Shown: piece by piece, positions 1-6,536 of the stretch | How positions within the stretch are numbered: the first letter of the stretch is position 1 | How the letters are laid out: each line of letters begins with the position of its first letter | Source of the DNA: Candidatus Melainabacteria bacterium | GTDB lineage: Bacteria > Cyanobacteriota > Vampirovibrionia > 2-02-FULL-35-15 | DNA length: 8,443 nt | Assembly (NCBI GenBank): GCA_023250175.1 | Contig: JAHFBD010000089.1 | Location: forward strand, 1-8,443 | Reading direction: 5' to 3' | Translations under genes and position numbers: made by a program | Notes under the pieces: model-generated | The model's input: the letters and a program-made list of their open reading frames with translations, nothing else | Database searches by the model: none | What the model was told of the DNA's origin: nothing

Positions 1-22
1 AAAATAATCTTATTAAGAGTTT

Positions 23-358
23 ATGAATAGAGCAACCAAAACAATCAGTTCAATATTCTGGGTTTTAGTAATTGTTCATGGTGTATATGGTTTTATATCT
101 ACAAAGAATACAGACACTCTTTTCATTTGTTTTATTTGTGCAACTGTAATTGCTATATCTTATGAAGTTGGAATAAAGGATGTAAGTTCTGCCTATCTTT
201 ATATAGCAACTATTAGTCTGGTCTTAGCTGCTTTTTTTGGTACTAATTTTGCAAAACATGCTTCCCCTACAATGGATGGAGCAATGTTACTTATAAGCTC
301 AACAACATTTGCTGTTGCTGGTTTAAGTTGGTTTGCTCTAAAAAATGAAAAGAAATAG
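23..358 (+). CDS. Small four-helix membrane protein, unknown function
   Basis: This 111-residue protein is not recognised. What can be seen is a very hydrophobic chain with four likely membrane helices, near residues 9-25, 32-48, 57-73 and 86-106. The N-terminus is short and basic (MNRATK) and the tail is lysine-rich (KNEKK), so both ends probably face the cytoplasm. Two cysteines fall in the second helix (FICFICA), and a conserved-looking loop, GTNFAKHASPTMDGA, lies before the last helix. There is no signal peptidase site. The ATG is preceded by AAGAG at close spacing, a weak ribosome binding site. It lies about 95 bp upstream of the RedB-like gene on the same strand and could belong to the same transcript, but that gap is large compared with the 2-4 bp spacing of the next genes. 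Gene reality is supported by the coherent helix pattern; no function is assigned. Confidence 0.7.
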   Translation: MNRATKTISSIFWVLVIVHGVYGFISTKNTDTLFICFICATVIAISYEVGIKDVSSAYLYIATISLVLAAFFGTNFAKHASPTMDGAMLLISSTTFAVAGLSWFALKNEKK

Positions 359-452
359 AGCTACCCCTGTAATTAAATCAATAATAAATTAGTTTGAATA
401 ATATTAAATTTAAGAAGCTGCTTCGTTGCGACAAAGCAATCTCGTAGATGAT
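359..452 (+). other. Short intergenic leader with inverted repeats before the RedB-like gene
   Basis: This AT-rich gap ends in a GC-richer patch. GAAGC-T-GCTTC (414-424) is a perfect 5-bp inverted repeat. An alternative hairpin pairs 419-426 (TGCTTCGT) with 431-438 (ACAAAGCA), with one mismatch and a TGCG loop. No T-run follows, so it is not an ordinary terminator. It lies 15-40 nt before the ATG at 453 and could act as a leader structure or be a small dispersed palindrome. No convincing sigma-70 promoter was seen. Confidence 0.3.
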
Positions 453-1052
453 ATGAAATTACATAAGAAAAATTGTTTAATCTTTTGCGGGATAGCTTGG
501 ATTGTTATAATCTTTTTTTGTATCTATCTCTTAATGCAATATGAAGGATTTCCTGGAGAAAAAGGACGTGCACCACAATTCTTAGCACCAAATAAAATCA
601 TTAAGACTACTAATCTGCCAACCTTAATTTTATTTGTTCATCCCCGTTGTCCTTGTACAAGAGCAACAATTAATGAACTCTCTATAATAATGACAAAATG
701 TAAGGATAAGGTTAATGCAAATGTCTTATTTTTTACACCGACTGGTTACCCAGACTCCTGGGCAAAAACTGATACTTATTACAGCACAAAATTAATACCA
801 CAAGTTAAAGTTTATTTTGATAGGGGTGGAAAGCAAATCAAAAGATTTCATGCATTAACCTCAGGACATGTTCTTTTATATGATTCCAGTAAAAAACTTA
901 TATTTAGTGGTGGTATTACAAAAAGTCGTGGCAATATTGGAGCTAACCTGGGCTTATATTCAGTAATTGAAAAAATAAAGGCTAATAAAGAGCAAAAGGT
1001 AACCGAAACCTCTGTTTATGGCTGTTCTTTCACCAAGAAGAAATTAATATAG
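453..1052 (+). CDS. Membrane-anchored RedB-like thioredoxin-fold protein with CPC motif
   Basis: From the ATG at 453 the product has 199 residues. It has a basic N-terminus, one membrane anchor near residues 9-27, and then an extracytoplasmic domain. The domain carries the active-site-like motif HPRCPCTRA (cysteines at residues 66 and 68), then TSGHVLLYD and FSGGITKSRG, and a C-terminal VYGCSF with a third conserved-type cysteine. I associate this combination with proteins labelled RedB in planctomycete and related genomes, which have a thioredoxin-like fold and no established enzymatic role. The CPC spacing differs from the CXXC of classical thioredoxins. An in-frame TTG at 426 would add nine polar residues. 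I prefer ATG because it places the lysines directly before the anchor, although neither start has a good ribosome binding site. The kinase gene begins 2 bp after the stop, implying co-translation and a shared sensory job. It probably acts in the periplasm as a redox or copper-related partner of the kinase (inference). Confidence 0.8.
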   Translation: MKLHKKNCLIFCGIAWIVIIFFCIYLLMQYEGFPGEKGRAPQFLAPNKIIKTTNLPTLILFVHPRCPCTRATINELSIIMTKCKDKVNANVLFFTPTGYPDSWAKTDTYYSTKLIPQVKVYFDRGGKQIKRFHALTSGHVLLYDSSKKLIFSGGITKSRGNIGANLGLYSVIEKIKANKEQKVTETSVYGCSFTKKKLI

Positions 1053-1054
1053 AA

Positions 1055-2545
1055 ATGGAAAACAACAATCTTAAAATAATAAATCAAAATAAGACTCAAG
1101 AAAGAGCTAATGAGTTATTAAATGAACACTTCAACAAAATTCACACGAGAACTGATAAATTATTTGGGATCTTACTCATTATTCAATGGCTTTTTGCAAT
1201 ACTACTTGCACTTTTTATATCACCAAAAACCTGGGAAGGGACTTATAACCAACCACACATACACATATGGACTGCTATATTTTTAGGTGGTTTTATTGTT
1301 TCTTTTCCTTCTTTTTTAATCTATAAACTTCCAGGTAAACCAATTACTCGCCATGTAATTGCAATTGCTCAAACTTTAACATCAACATTATTCATTCATC
1401 TTACTGGAGGAAGAATTGAAACTCATTTTCATGTATTTGGTTCACTAGCCTTTTTAGCATTTTATAGAGATTGGAAAGTACTACTTTCTGGCTCATTGGT
1501 AGTAGCAATTGATCACTTTGTACGTGGAATGTTTTGGCCTCAATCAGTATATGGAGTAATTTCTATAGAACCTTGGAGATGGCTTGAACATGCTGGATGG
1601 GTAGTCTTTGAAGATATCTTTTTAATAATTTCAATTTTCCAAAGCAAAAAAGAAATGCATGAAATTGCTCAGAAACAAGCAACTGTAGAAATAATAAATA
1701 AAGAAATTGAACAAATTGTAACAGAAAGAACTCAAGAACTAAAAGATACACAAGTACAATTACTACAAGCAAGTAAACTTTCCGCCATGGGAGAATTGGC
1801 TGCTGGTATTGCACATGAACTTACTCAGCCATTGTTTGGAATAAAAGGATTTGCAACATTACTACAAGATAAAGTCTCCAAATCAGACACAGAGCAAAAT
1901 GGAAACCTATTAATAAGTCAGGAAGAAATCTTAAATGACTTACAAATTATACTAACCCAAACTGATCGAATGTCAAAACTTATTTCAAACGTAAGAAACT
2001 TTTCAAAGAATAACCTTACAGATTTCTCTCTCAACAATCTAAACAAAACGGCTGAGGACTCTTTTGCATTATTCTCTGAAATGCTTAAATCAAAAAAGAT
2101 TAATACAACAATCAATTTAACTAATGAAATCACTGAGATATATTGCAATCCAAATCAACTACAACAACTGTTTATTAACTTGATCTCAAATTCCTACGAT
2201 GCTATTGAAGAAAAAAGGAACAACAATCAATTATTTATTGGAGAAATTAAGCTCAACTCAAATATAACTAATGATAAACGGTTTATTAGATTAGAATTTT
2301 ATGATAATGGAATAGGCATGAGCAAAAAAACCCAAGAAAAACTTTTTGAAGCATTTTATTCAACCAAGAAGAATGAAAAGGGAGTTGGGCTAGGAATGTC
2401 AATAGTATCTAAAATCATTAATAGCCACAATGGTTTTATAAATGTAATAAGCACAGAAGGGATTGGAACAACAATAACAATCCAACTACCACTAACAAAT
2501 CAAAATATTAAAGAAACAATTAAAGAAAAAGTAGTGAAAGGATAA
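1055..2545 (+). CDS. Membrane sensor histidine kinase with histidine-rich multi-pass sensor domain
   Basis: This is a 496-residue kinase. Residues 36-196 hold about five or six membrane helices with an unusual density of histidines in and beside them: QPHIH (67-70), H100, H115, THFHVFG (123-129), DHF (153-155) and LEHAGW (177-182). A coiled linker (about 200-240) leads to the HisKA domain, with phospho-acceptor H254 in GIAHELTQP. The ATPase domain follows: N box FINLISNS (N375, N379), G1 DNGIGM (417-422), F box LFEAFYSTK and G2 GVGLGMS (443-449). All catalytic motifs are intact, so it should autophosphorylate. The membrane block (LTGGRIETHFHVFGS, YRDW, WPQSVYGV) matches an uncharacterised sensor domain I recall from planctomycete, acidobacterial and deltaproteobacterial kinases. 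The ligand is unknown; a metal, heme or quinone would suit the histidines. It sits between the RedB-like gene (2 bp before) and its likely partner, the receiver protein (4 bp after). Confidence 0.93.
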   Translation: MENNNLKIINQNKTQERANELLNEHFNKIHTRTDKLFGILLIIQWLFAILLALFISPKTWEGTYNQPHIHIWTAIFLGGFIVSFPSFLIYKLPGKPITRHVIAIAQTLTSTLFIHLTGGRIETHFHVFGSLAFLAFYRDWKVLLSGSLVVAIDHFVRGMFWPQSVYGVISIEPWRWLEHAGWVVFEDIFLIISIFQSKKEMHEIAQKQATVEIINKEIEQIVTERTQELKDTQVQLLQASKLSAMGELAAGIAHELTQPLFGIKGFATLLQDKVSKSDTEQNGNLLISQEEILNDLQIILTQTDRMSKLISNVRNFSKNNLTDFSLNNLNKTAEDSFALFSEMLKSKKINTTINLTNEITEIYCNPNQLQQLFINLISNSYDAIEEKRNNNQLFIGEIKLNSNITNDKRFIRLEFYDNGIGMSKKTQEKLFEAFYSTKKNEKGVGLGMSIVSKIINSHNGFINVISTEGIGTTITIQLPLTNQNIKETIKEKVVKG

Positions 2546-2549
2546 AACG

Positions 2550-2966
2550 ATGACTACTCTAAACAATGAAATATCAACAACATCTAAAGCAGGAAAGATC
2601 TTGCTTGTGGATGATGAAGAAATAATTCATTTAACTCTTAATAGACTTCTCAATCAGGAAAAGAAGTATGATATTGATCATGCTTACAGTGGAAAGGAAG
2701 CTCTAGAAAAGTTAAATAACTCCTATGATTTAATAATCTGTGACGTAATTATGGCTGGGATAGATGGTATTACTATTTTACAAGAAGTTAAAAACAAAAA
2801 ATACAAAGCCGAAGTAATAATGCTATCTGGTTTTGCAAGTCAAAAGCATGAAATGGAAGCCAAGACAAATAACACATTATATTTTTTTCATAAGCCAATA
2901 GATAACATTACTACATTTAAAGCAGCTGTTGCAGAAGCAATAAATCTAGCAACAAAGAAGGAATGA
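2550..2966 (+). CDS. Stand-alone receiver (CheY-like) response regulator
   Basis: This 138-residue protein consists of one receiver domain with a short N-terminal extension of about 15 residues and no DNA-binding or enzymatic output domain. The phosphorylation site is complete: acidic pair D21-D22 (LLVDDEE), phospho-acceptor D65 (LIICDVIMAGIDG), S93 (IMLSGFAS) and K115 (FFHKPID). It starts 4 bp after the kinase stop, with AAAGGA upstream as a ribosome binding site, so the kinase at 1055-2545 is the natural phosphodonor. Without an output domain it must act by protein contact, or pass the phosphate on through a histidine phosphotransfer protein that is not in this window. Another possibility is that it acts as a phosphate sink. 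Its stop codon lies only 9 bp from the stop of the convergent NarL-type regulator. Confidence 0.92.
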   Translation: MTTLNNEISTTSKAGKILLVDDEEIIHLTLNRLLNQEKKYDIDHAYSGKEALEKLNNSYDLIICDVIMAGIDGITILQEVKNKKYKAEVIMLSGFASQKHEMEAKTNNTLYFFHKPIDNITTFKAAVAEAINLATKKE

Positions 2967-2975
2967 AATCATCGC

Positions 2976-3716
2976 TTAAAATTTAATCAGACCCTCTCTC
3001 ATTGCTTTAACTGCTGCTTGTGTTCTATCATCTACACTTAATTTATTTAGAATACTTCTTACATGAGTTTTTACAGTAGCTAAAGTAACAAAAAGTCCCT
3101 CAGCAATTTGCTGATTACTTTTTCCATCTACGATCAGTCGTAAAACTTCTAACTCTCGCTCTGATAGTGGAATTATTGGGATCTTAGAAGTCGGTTGTTT
3201 TATTGATCCATCTTTATTAATCAACGGAGGATTTTCAATTTTTTTTGTCAATTCAGACTGTTTAATCTCAGAAATTTCTTTTCCATATAGATTTCTTAGA
3301 ACCTTTTCCGCAACCTGACTTGATAACCATGCATTTCCTTCATAAACAGATTCAATAGCATTATGCAATTGTTCTGGAGAAGTATCCTTTAAACAATACC
3401 CATCTGCCCCACTAGCTAAACTAGCTAAGATCTCACGTTCAGACTCATGGCTAGTTAACATAATTACTTTTATATTTGGAGCAAGTTCTTTTATCTTCCT
3501 TGTAGCCTCAATACCATCAAATTCAATTAGTCCTATATCCATAATAATAAGATCCGGTTTCTTTTTCTCTGCAAATTCAACAGCTTCTCTACCATTTGAA
3601 GTTTCTGCTATAACTTCAATATTTGAATATTGTTCTAATGAAACTTTAAGACCAATTCGTGTTAAAACATGATCTTCAACTAACATTATTTTGATTTTTT
3701 TCTTATTATCTATCAT
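2976..3716 (-). CDS. NarL/LuxR-family response regulator
   Basis: This 246-residue transcription factor has an N-terminal receiver domain (about 7-125): acidic E14-D15, phospho-acceptor D60 (LIIMDIGLIEFDGIEATR), T88 and K110. A long linker (about 142-182, polar and proline-containing) leads to a C-terminal LuxR-type helix-turn-helix (about 184-240). This begins LSERELEVLRLI, with a recognition helix around VTLATVKTHVRSIL (210-223). The receiver wording (MLTSHESEREILASLASGADGYCLKD) resembles cyanobacterial members of the family as I remember them. AGTGAG a few bases before the ATG is a reasonable ribosome binding site. It lies 60 bp downstream of the kinase at 3777-4928 on the same strand and is very probably its partner. 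Target genes cannot be read from the window. Confidence 0.95.
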   Translation of the reverse strand: MIDNKKKIKIMLVEDHVLTRIGLKVSLEQYSNIEVIAETSNGREAVEFAEKKKPDLIIMDIGLIEFDGIEATRKIKELAPNIKVIMLTSHESEREILASLASGADGYCLKDTSPEQLHNAIESVYEGNAWLSSQVAEKVLRNLYGKEISEIKQSELTKKIENPPLINKDGSIKQPTSKIPIIPLSERELEVLRLIVDGKSNQQIAEGLFVTLATVKTHVRSILNKLSVDDRTQAAVKAMREGLIKF

Positions 3717-3776
3717 TATCTACTCACTTTTAACCAGTTCAAATTTATACAAATAATCAGATAAGCTATTTCACAA

Positions 3777-4928
3777 TTAACTATTTGAAAGCTCTGGTAT
3801 TTTAAAAACAACTTTTGTTCCTTTATTTGGCTCACTTTCTGCCCAAATTGTACCCCCATGAGCCTCAACAATTTGCCTGCTTAAATATAATCCCAACCCT
3901 GTACTGTTTGAACTTGTACTAGATTTTCGAGATTGCCAAAACCTTTCAAATAAATTTGGTAATTCTTCTTTTGGTATACCACTTCCTGTATCTTCAACAC
4001 TTATAACAACATTAGCATCCTCATCTTTTAAAGTCTTTATCTCAATATTTCCTTTTATTGGAGTATGCTTAATAGCATTAGTTAAAAGATTAACAAGAAC
4101 CCTCTCAACTTCAAAGGAATCACAGATAAACTGAAGATGAGTGCTTGGAAGCTTTACTACAATATCTTTTTCATCCAATAAGGGCTTAACATTATTAACT
4201 GCTTTTTCCAACAGATTTGAAATTTCTATCATTTCTAGAAATAATTTATACGATCTTGTTTCATATTTAAAAACGGTAAGAAGATTTTTTACCAATCTTA
4301 GTGCATCTGAATTACTTTGATTTAAAAGATATAAAATCTCTTTTTGCTCTTTTTTTAATTCTCCGAAATATCCATCAAGCAAATGCTTTAAACTAGTCTC
4401 TGCAGCGACTAGGGGGGTTTTTAAATCATGAGTAAGTGCACTTACTATATCTTCAAGCTGACGAGCTTGTTTTTGAACTTCGGTAACATCACTCATTATT
4501 AAGCAAGCCCCAACAAGCACATTGGTTTCTGAAAAAACAGGGGATCCACCCGCATTAAAAATATGTTTAGCACCATGCTGATCAAAGCTTTTTAATTCAA
4601 TTGTATTTAAGGTTCCTTTTTTAGTAAGAAGAACTTCTTTTAAAAGCGGTAATTCACTTAATATATAATTTTTTCCATCATAATAAAACGTCTTAAATTC
4701 TTTTAAAAGATATCCTCCTAGTTTGTTTGAATCAACTACATTTAAATCTAAATCAAATGCTATTACAACGTCTGTTAGATTTTCAAATAAACTACCAAGT
4801 TTTGCTAATTTTTTTTGAACTCCACACTGCTGACAAAGTTCAACCATACACTCTGCTGCAATTGTAGCTGTATTTGGATCTAAATTTTTTTGAGCAACTA
4901 CTTTTTTAATAGCCTGTAAGTCAGTCAT
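3777..4928 (-). CDS. Soluble PAS-like/HisKA sensor histidine kinase
   Basis: This 383-residue kinase has no membrane helix, so the signal is cytoplasmic. Residues 1-45 form a helical N-terminus with three clustered cysteines (C27, C32, C35; CMVELCQQC). Residues 46-150 look like a PAS domain (ENLTDVVIAFDLDLNVVDSN ... GACLIMSDVTE). HisKA follows with phospho-acceptor H167 in LTHDLKTPL. The ATPase domain has N box LVNLLTNAIKHTP (N280, N284), G1 EDTGSGIP (312-319), F box LFERFWQS and G2 STGLGLYLS (342-350). All motifs are complete. NarL-type regulators more often pair with HisKA_3 kinases, so this HisKA kinase next to a NarL regulator is a slightly unusual pairing, although the adjacency is clear. 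The start has no obvious Shine-Dalgarno sequence. The EF-hand gene ends 53 bp upstream on the same strand and may share a transcript. Confidence 0.94.
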   Translation of the reverse strand: MTDLQAIKKVVAQKNLDPNTATIAAECMVELCQQCGVQKKLAKLGSLFENLTDVVIAFDLDLNVVDSNKLGGYLLKEFKTFYYDGKNYILSELPLLKEVLLTKKGTLNTIELKSFDQHGAKHIFNAGGSPVFSETNVLVGACLIMSDVTEVQKQARQLEDIVSALTHDLKTPLVAAETSLKHLLDGYFGELKKEQKEILYLLNQSNSDALRLVKNLLTVFKYETRSYKLFLEMIEISNLLEKAVNNVKPLLDEKDIVVKLPSTHLQFICDSFEVERVLVNLLTNAIKHTPIKGNIEIKTLKDEDANVVISVEDTGSGIPKEELPNLFERFWQSRKSSTSSNSTGLGLYLSRQIVEAHGGTIWAESEPNKGTKVVFKIPELSNS

Positions 4929-4981
4929 GTATAGAATTTAGCATGAAACCAAATAATTGTTTATGTAAATTGTCTGTTTTA

Positions 4982-5530
4982 CTAAGTATTCTTGAAAATT
5001 ATAACGTCATCCCCATCTCCAGGATTTCCAGCAGCATCTTTTCCCCAGGCAGCAACAATATCTCTAACCGTAAATTGTCCATCTCCATCAAAATCCTCTC
5101 GATTTTTTAATACTTCATTAACAGCCTCTTTATCACCATTTTCATTACCCGTAAATTTCTCTAATGAATTATAAAACGAATTGCGTAACTCAGGACTGTC
5201 AACACCCTCAAGAAGCTGTCTTGCCCCAGTAGCAATTCCTGAAACCGTCATCAATTTAGCACCATCCGGATCAAAGCTTATTTCAGGAATAAACATTTCT
5301 GGTATTTTAACATTTGGATCAAATGTATAATTTAAAACTTTTTCTATTTCATCTTTATAATTATAAGAGTTTTGTGAGCCACTACCTTCAAGATTTCGAT
5401 TTGACTCTCCTATCCCTACTTTCACAATATTTTCTTTCAATAAATCATCAGGATTAGCATTTTGTAAATTTTGGGATCCTTGAGTTATTTCTCCCGCATT
5501 TCTAATTTTATTTTGATTATTAATATCCAT
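4982..5530 (-). CDS. EF-hand-containing protein of unknown function
   Basis: This 182-residue, acidic and asparagine-rich protein has no signal peptide or membrane helix, so it appears cytoplasmic. Residues 1-58 are low in complexity and probably disordered. The C-terminal part has one canonical EF-hand loop, DFDGDGQFTVRD (146-157): aspartates at loop positions 1, 3, 5 and 12 and glycine at 6. It is followed by a helix (IVAAWGKD) and a glycine/aspartate-rich tail (GNPGDGDD). NENGDKEAV (129-137), about 16 residues earlier, could be a degenerate partner hand. Calcium binding is therefore likely for at least one site. The ATG is well supported by AGGAGT four bases upstream. It is the first gene of a same-strand set with the PAS-like kinase and NarL regulator, so it may feed that system, or simply be adjacent. 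A TAGAAT-like -10 lies near 5566-5571, but without a good -35. Confidence 0.82.
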   Translation of the reverse strand: MDINNQNKIRNAGEITQGSQNLQNANPDDLLKENIVKVGIGESNRNLEGSGSQNSYNYKDEIEKVLNYTFDPNVKIPEMFIPEISFDPDGAKLMTVSGIATGARQLLEGVDSPELRNSFYNSLEKFTGNENGDKEAVNEVLKNREDFDGDGQFTVRDIVAAWGKDAAGNPGDGDDVIIFKNT

Positions 5531-5534
5531 TTTT

Positions 5535-5540
5535 ACTCCT
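5535..5540 (-). promoter_or_regulatory. Ribosome binding site of the EF-hand gene
   Basis: On the minus strand this reads AGGAGT followed by AAAA and the ATG. It is the strongest Shine-Dalgarno match at a minus-strand start in the window and fixes the start of the EF-hand protein. Most neighbours lack such a site, which suggests relatively efficient translation of this gene. Confidence 0.7.
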
Positions 5541-5675
5541 TTTAATTTATTCCTTTTTATATACTATTCTAAGTAAAGTAATACCACTTAACCTGAGTCT
5601 TTAAACAGCATCAAACTCTTAATAGTTTTAGATTAATAGTTACTGCCTAGCTCTAATGTATAAGACTATAAATAA
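5541..5675. other. Non-coding leader and spacer upstream of the EF-hand gene
   Basis: No coding potential is seen here. The stretch should hold the promoter of the minus-strand EF-hand gene. The only -10-like hexamer noticed is TAGAAT on the minus strand at 5566-5571, without a matching -35. A 9-base direct repeat, TTAATAGTT, occurs at 5619-5627 and 5633-5641, 14 bp apart. It could be a regulator half-site pair or chance in AT-rich DNA. Confidence 0.3.
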
Positions 5676-5705
5676 GCTTTTTGTGTGATTTATTCACCAA
5701 AAAGC
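5676..5705 (-). terminator. Terminator-like hairpin after the moeA-permease pair
   Basis: GCTTTTTGTGTGA (5676-5688) pairs with TCACCAAAAAGC (5694-5705) as a 12-bp stem with one bulged base and a five-base TTTAT loop. Read on the minus strand, where the moeA and permease genes run, it is followed by TTATTTATAG, a moderately T-rich tail. It lies about 60 bp past the permease stop, a plausible place for intrinsic termination before the EF-hand gene, which is on the same strand. The stem is A/T-rich with few G-C pairs, so its strength is uncertain. Confidence 0.55.
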
Positions 5706-5768
5706 GTCGGAACTGAAAAGCGAGTTGAGCATTAGTGCGAAACGAGCGGTAGATAGAAATGACTAATG
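5706..5768. repeat. GC-richer intergenic island with inverted repeat overlapping a stop codon
   Basis: Between the hairpin and the permease stop lies a patch richer in G+C than its surroundings. It contains an inverted repeat, CATTAGT (5730-5736) with ACTAATG (5762-5768), whose right arm covers the permease stop codon. Inside is GCGAAACGAGCGG (5737-5749). The 8-mer GCGAAACG also occurs in the large inverted repeat at 7891-7898, so both may belong to one family of dispersed intergenic elements. No open reading frame of interest is present. Confidence 0.35.
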
Positions 5769-6536
5769 TTTAACAACTAATTTAAAAGCTGCAATAAATA
5801 AAACAACAGCTAACATCCTGGATAACATTAGATTTGAAAACTTTTTTGACCCAATATAAGAGCCTATTACTCCACCACACAATGCTGCTATTAATAATGG
5901 CATTAAATTACCAACAATAAGCCCTTGCTGAAAGTATCTTCCAAATAAACCAGATATAGAATTAACCAGTATAAAAAAAGCACTTGTTGCTGATGTTGTT
6001 TTAAGATCGGCCCATTTAAAAAAAACAATTAGTGGACTTAAAAAGATTCCGCCACCAACACCAACAATACCAGATAAAAACCCAATTCCTATCCCCATAG
6101 GAATTGCATAAGATAATTTTGGTACTGTAATTAAATTATTTAATTCCGTTTTCATAACAGGAATATTTAAGAGCAATTTAACTGCTGCTAATGCTAAAAC
6201 AAGAGCAAGAAGCAATGAATAAGTATGACTATCAACTTTCATCATACCCCCTATAAAAGCCGCTGGCACTGACCCCATAATAAAAGGCCAACTTAATCTC
6301 CAAGAATAATGCCCTGCCCTAACATAAAAGACAAAAGCAATTCCTGCTACTAATAAATTTAAAATCAGTGCAGTAGTTGCCATTTCTTTTTGACTCACTC
6401 CACCCAATAGTGAGAGAACTGCTAAATATCCTGATGCTCCACCATGTCCCACTGAAGAATAAAGCATGGCAACAAAAAAAATAAAAAACATTAACCACGC
6501 TATAACTGATACTGAGACTTCCATTACTTTAACCAT
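5763..6536 (-). CDS. TauE/SafE (TSUP) family permease
   Basis: This is a 257-residue integral membrane protein with about eight hydrophobic segments in two related halves. The first half has the family signature YSSVGHGGASGYLAVL (26-41), and the second has the matching GIVGVGGGIFLSPLIVFF (156-173). This internal duplication and the glycine-rich loops are typical of TSUP transporters. These move small sulfur-containing or organic anions such as sulfite, sulfonates or sulfoacetate, usually by proton coupling. The substrate cannot be read from the sequence. The length is normal for the family. The ATG overlaps the end of moeA by 8 bases (ATGGTTAA), so the two are co-transcribed and probably translationally coupled; an ATG four codons later is an alternative start. 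Linkage to cofactor genes suggests a sulfur oxyanion handled by a molybdoenzyme, or a role in oxyanion supply; both are inference. Confidence 0.9.
   Translation of the reverse strand: MVKVMEVSVSVIAWLMFFIFFVAMLYSSVGHGGASGYLAVLSLLGGVSQKEMATTALILNLLVAGIAFVFYVRAGHYSWRLSWPFIMGSVPAAFIGGMMKVDSHTYSLLLALVLALAAVKLLLNIPVMKTELNNLITVPKLSYAIPMGIGIGFLSGIVGVGGGIFLSPLIVFFKWADLKTTSATSAFFILVNSISGLFGRYFQQGLIVGNLMPLLIAALCGGVIGSYIGSKKFSNLMLSRMLAVVLFIAAFKLVVKH

Noticed and set aside
1563..2148. Minus-strand open frames of 83 and 76 codons inside the membrane kinase gene
   Set aside because: They lie fully within a well-supported kinase gene, their translations are low-complexity leucine/phenylalanine-rich strings, and they have no ribosome binding sites.
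4929..4981. Separate promoter for the soluble kinase
   Set aside because: TTTACA and TAAATT hexamers are present on the minus strand, but they are about 23 bp apart, too far for sigma-70, so the site was not annotated.
4992..5174. Plus-strand 60-codon frame opposite the EF-hand gene
   Set aside because: It is antisense to a gene with a strong ribosome binding site and an EF-hand motif, and its serine/proline-rich translation is typical of a shadow frame.
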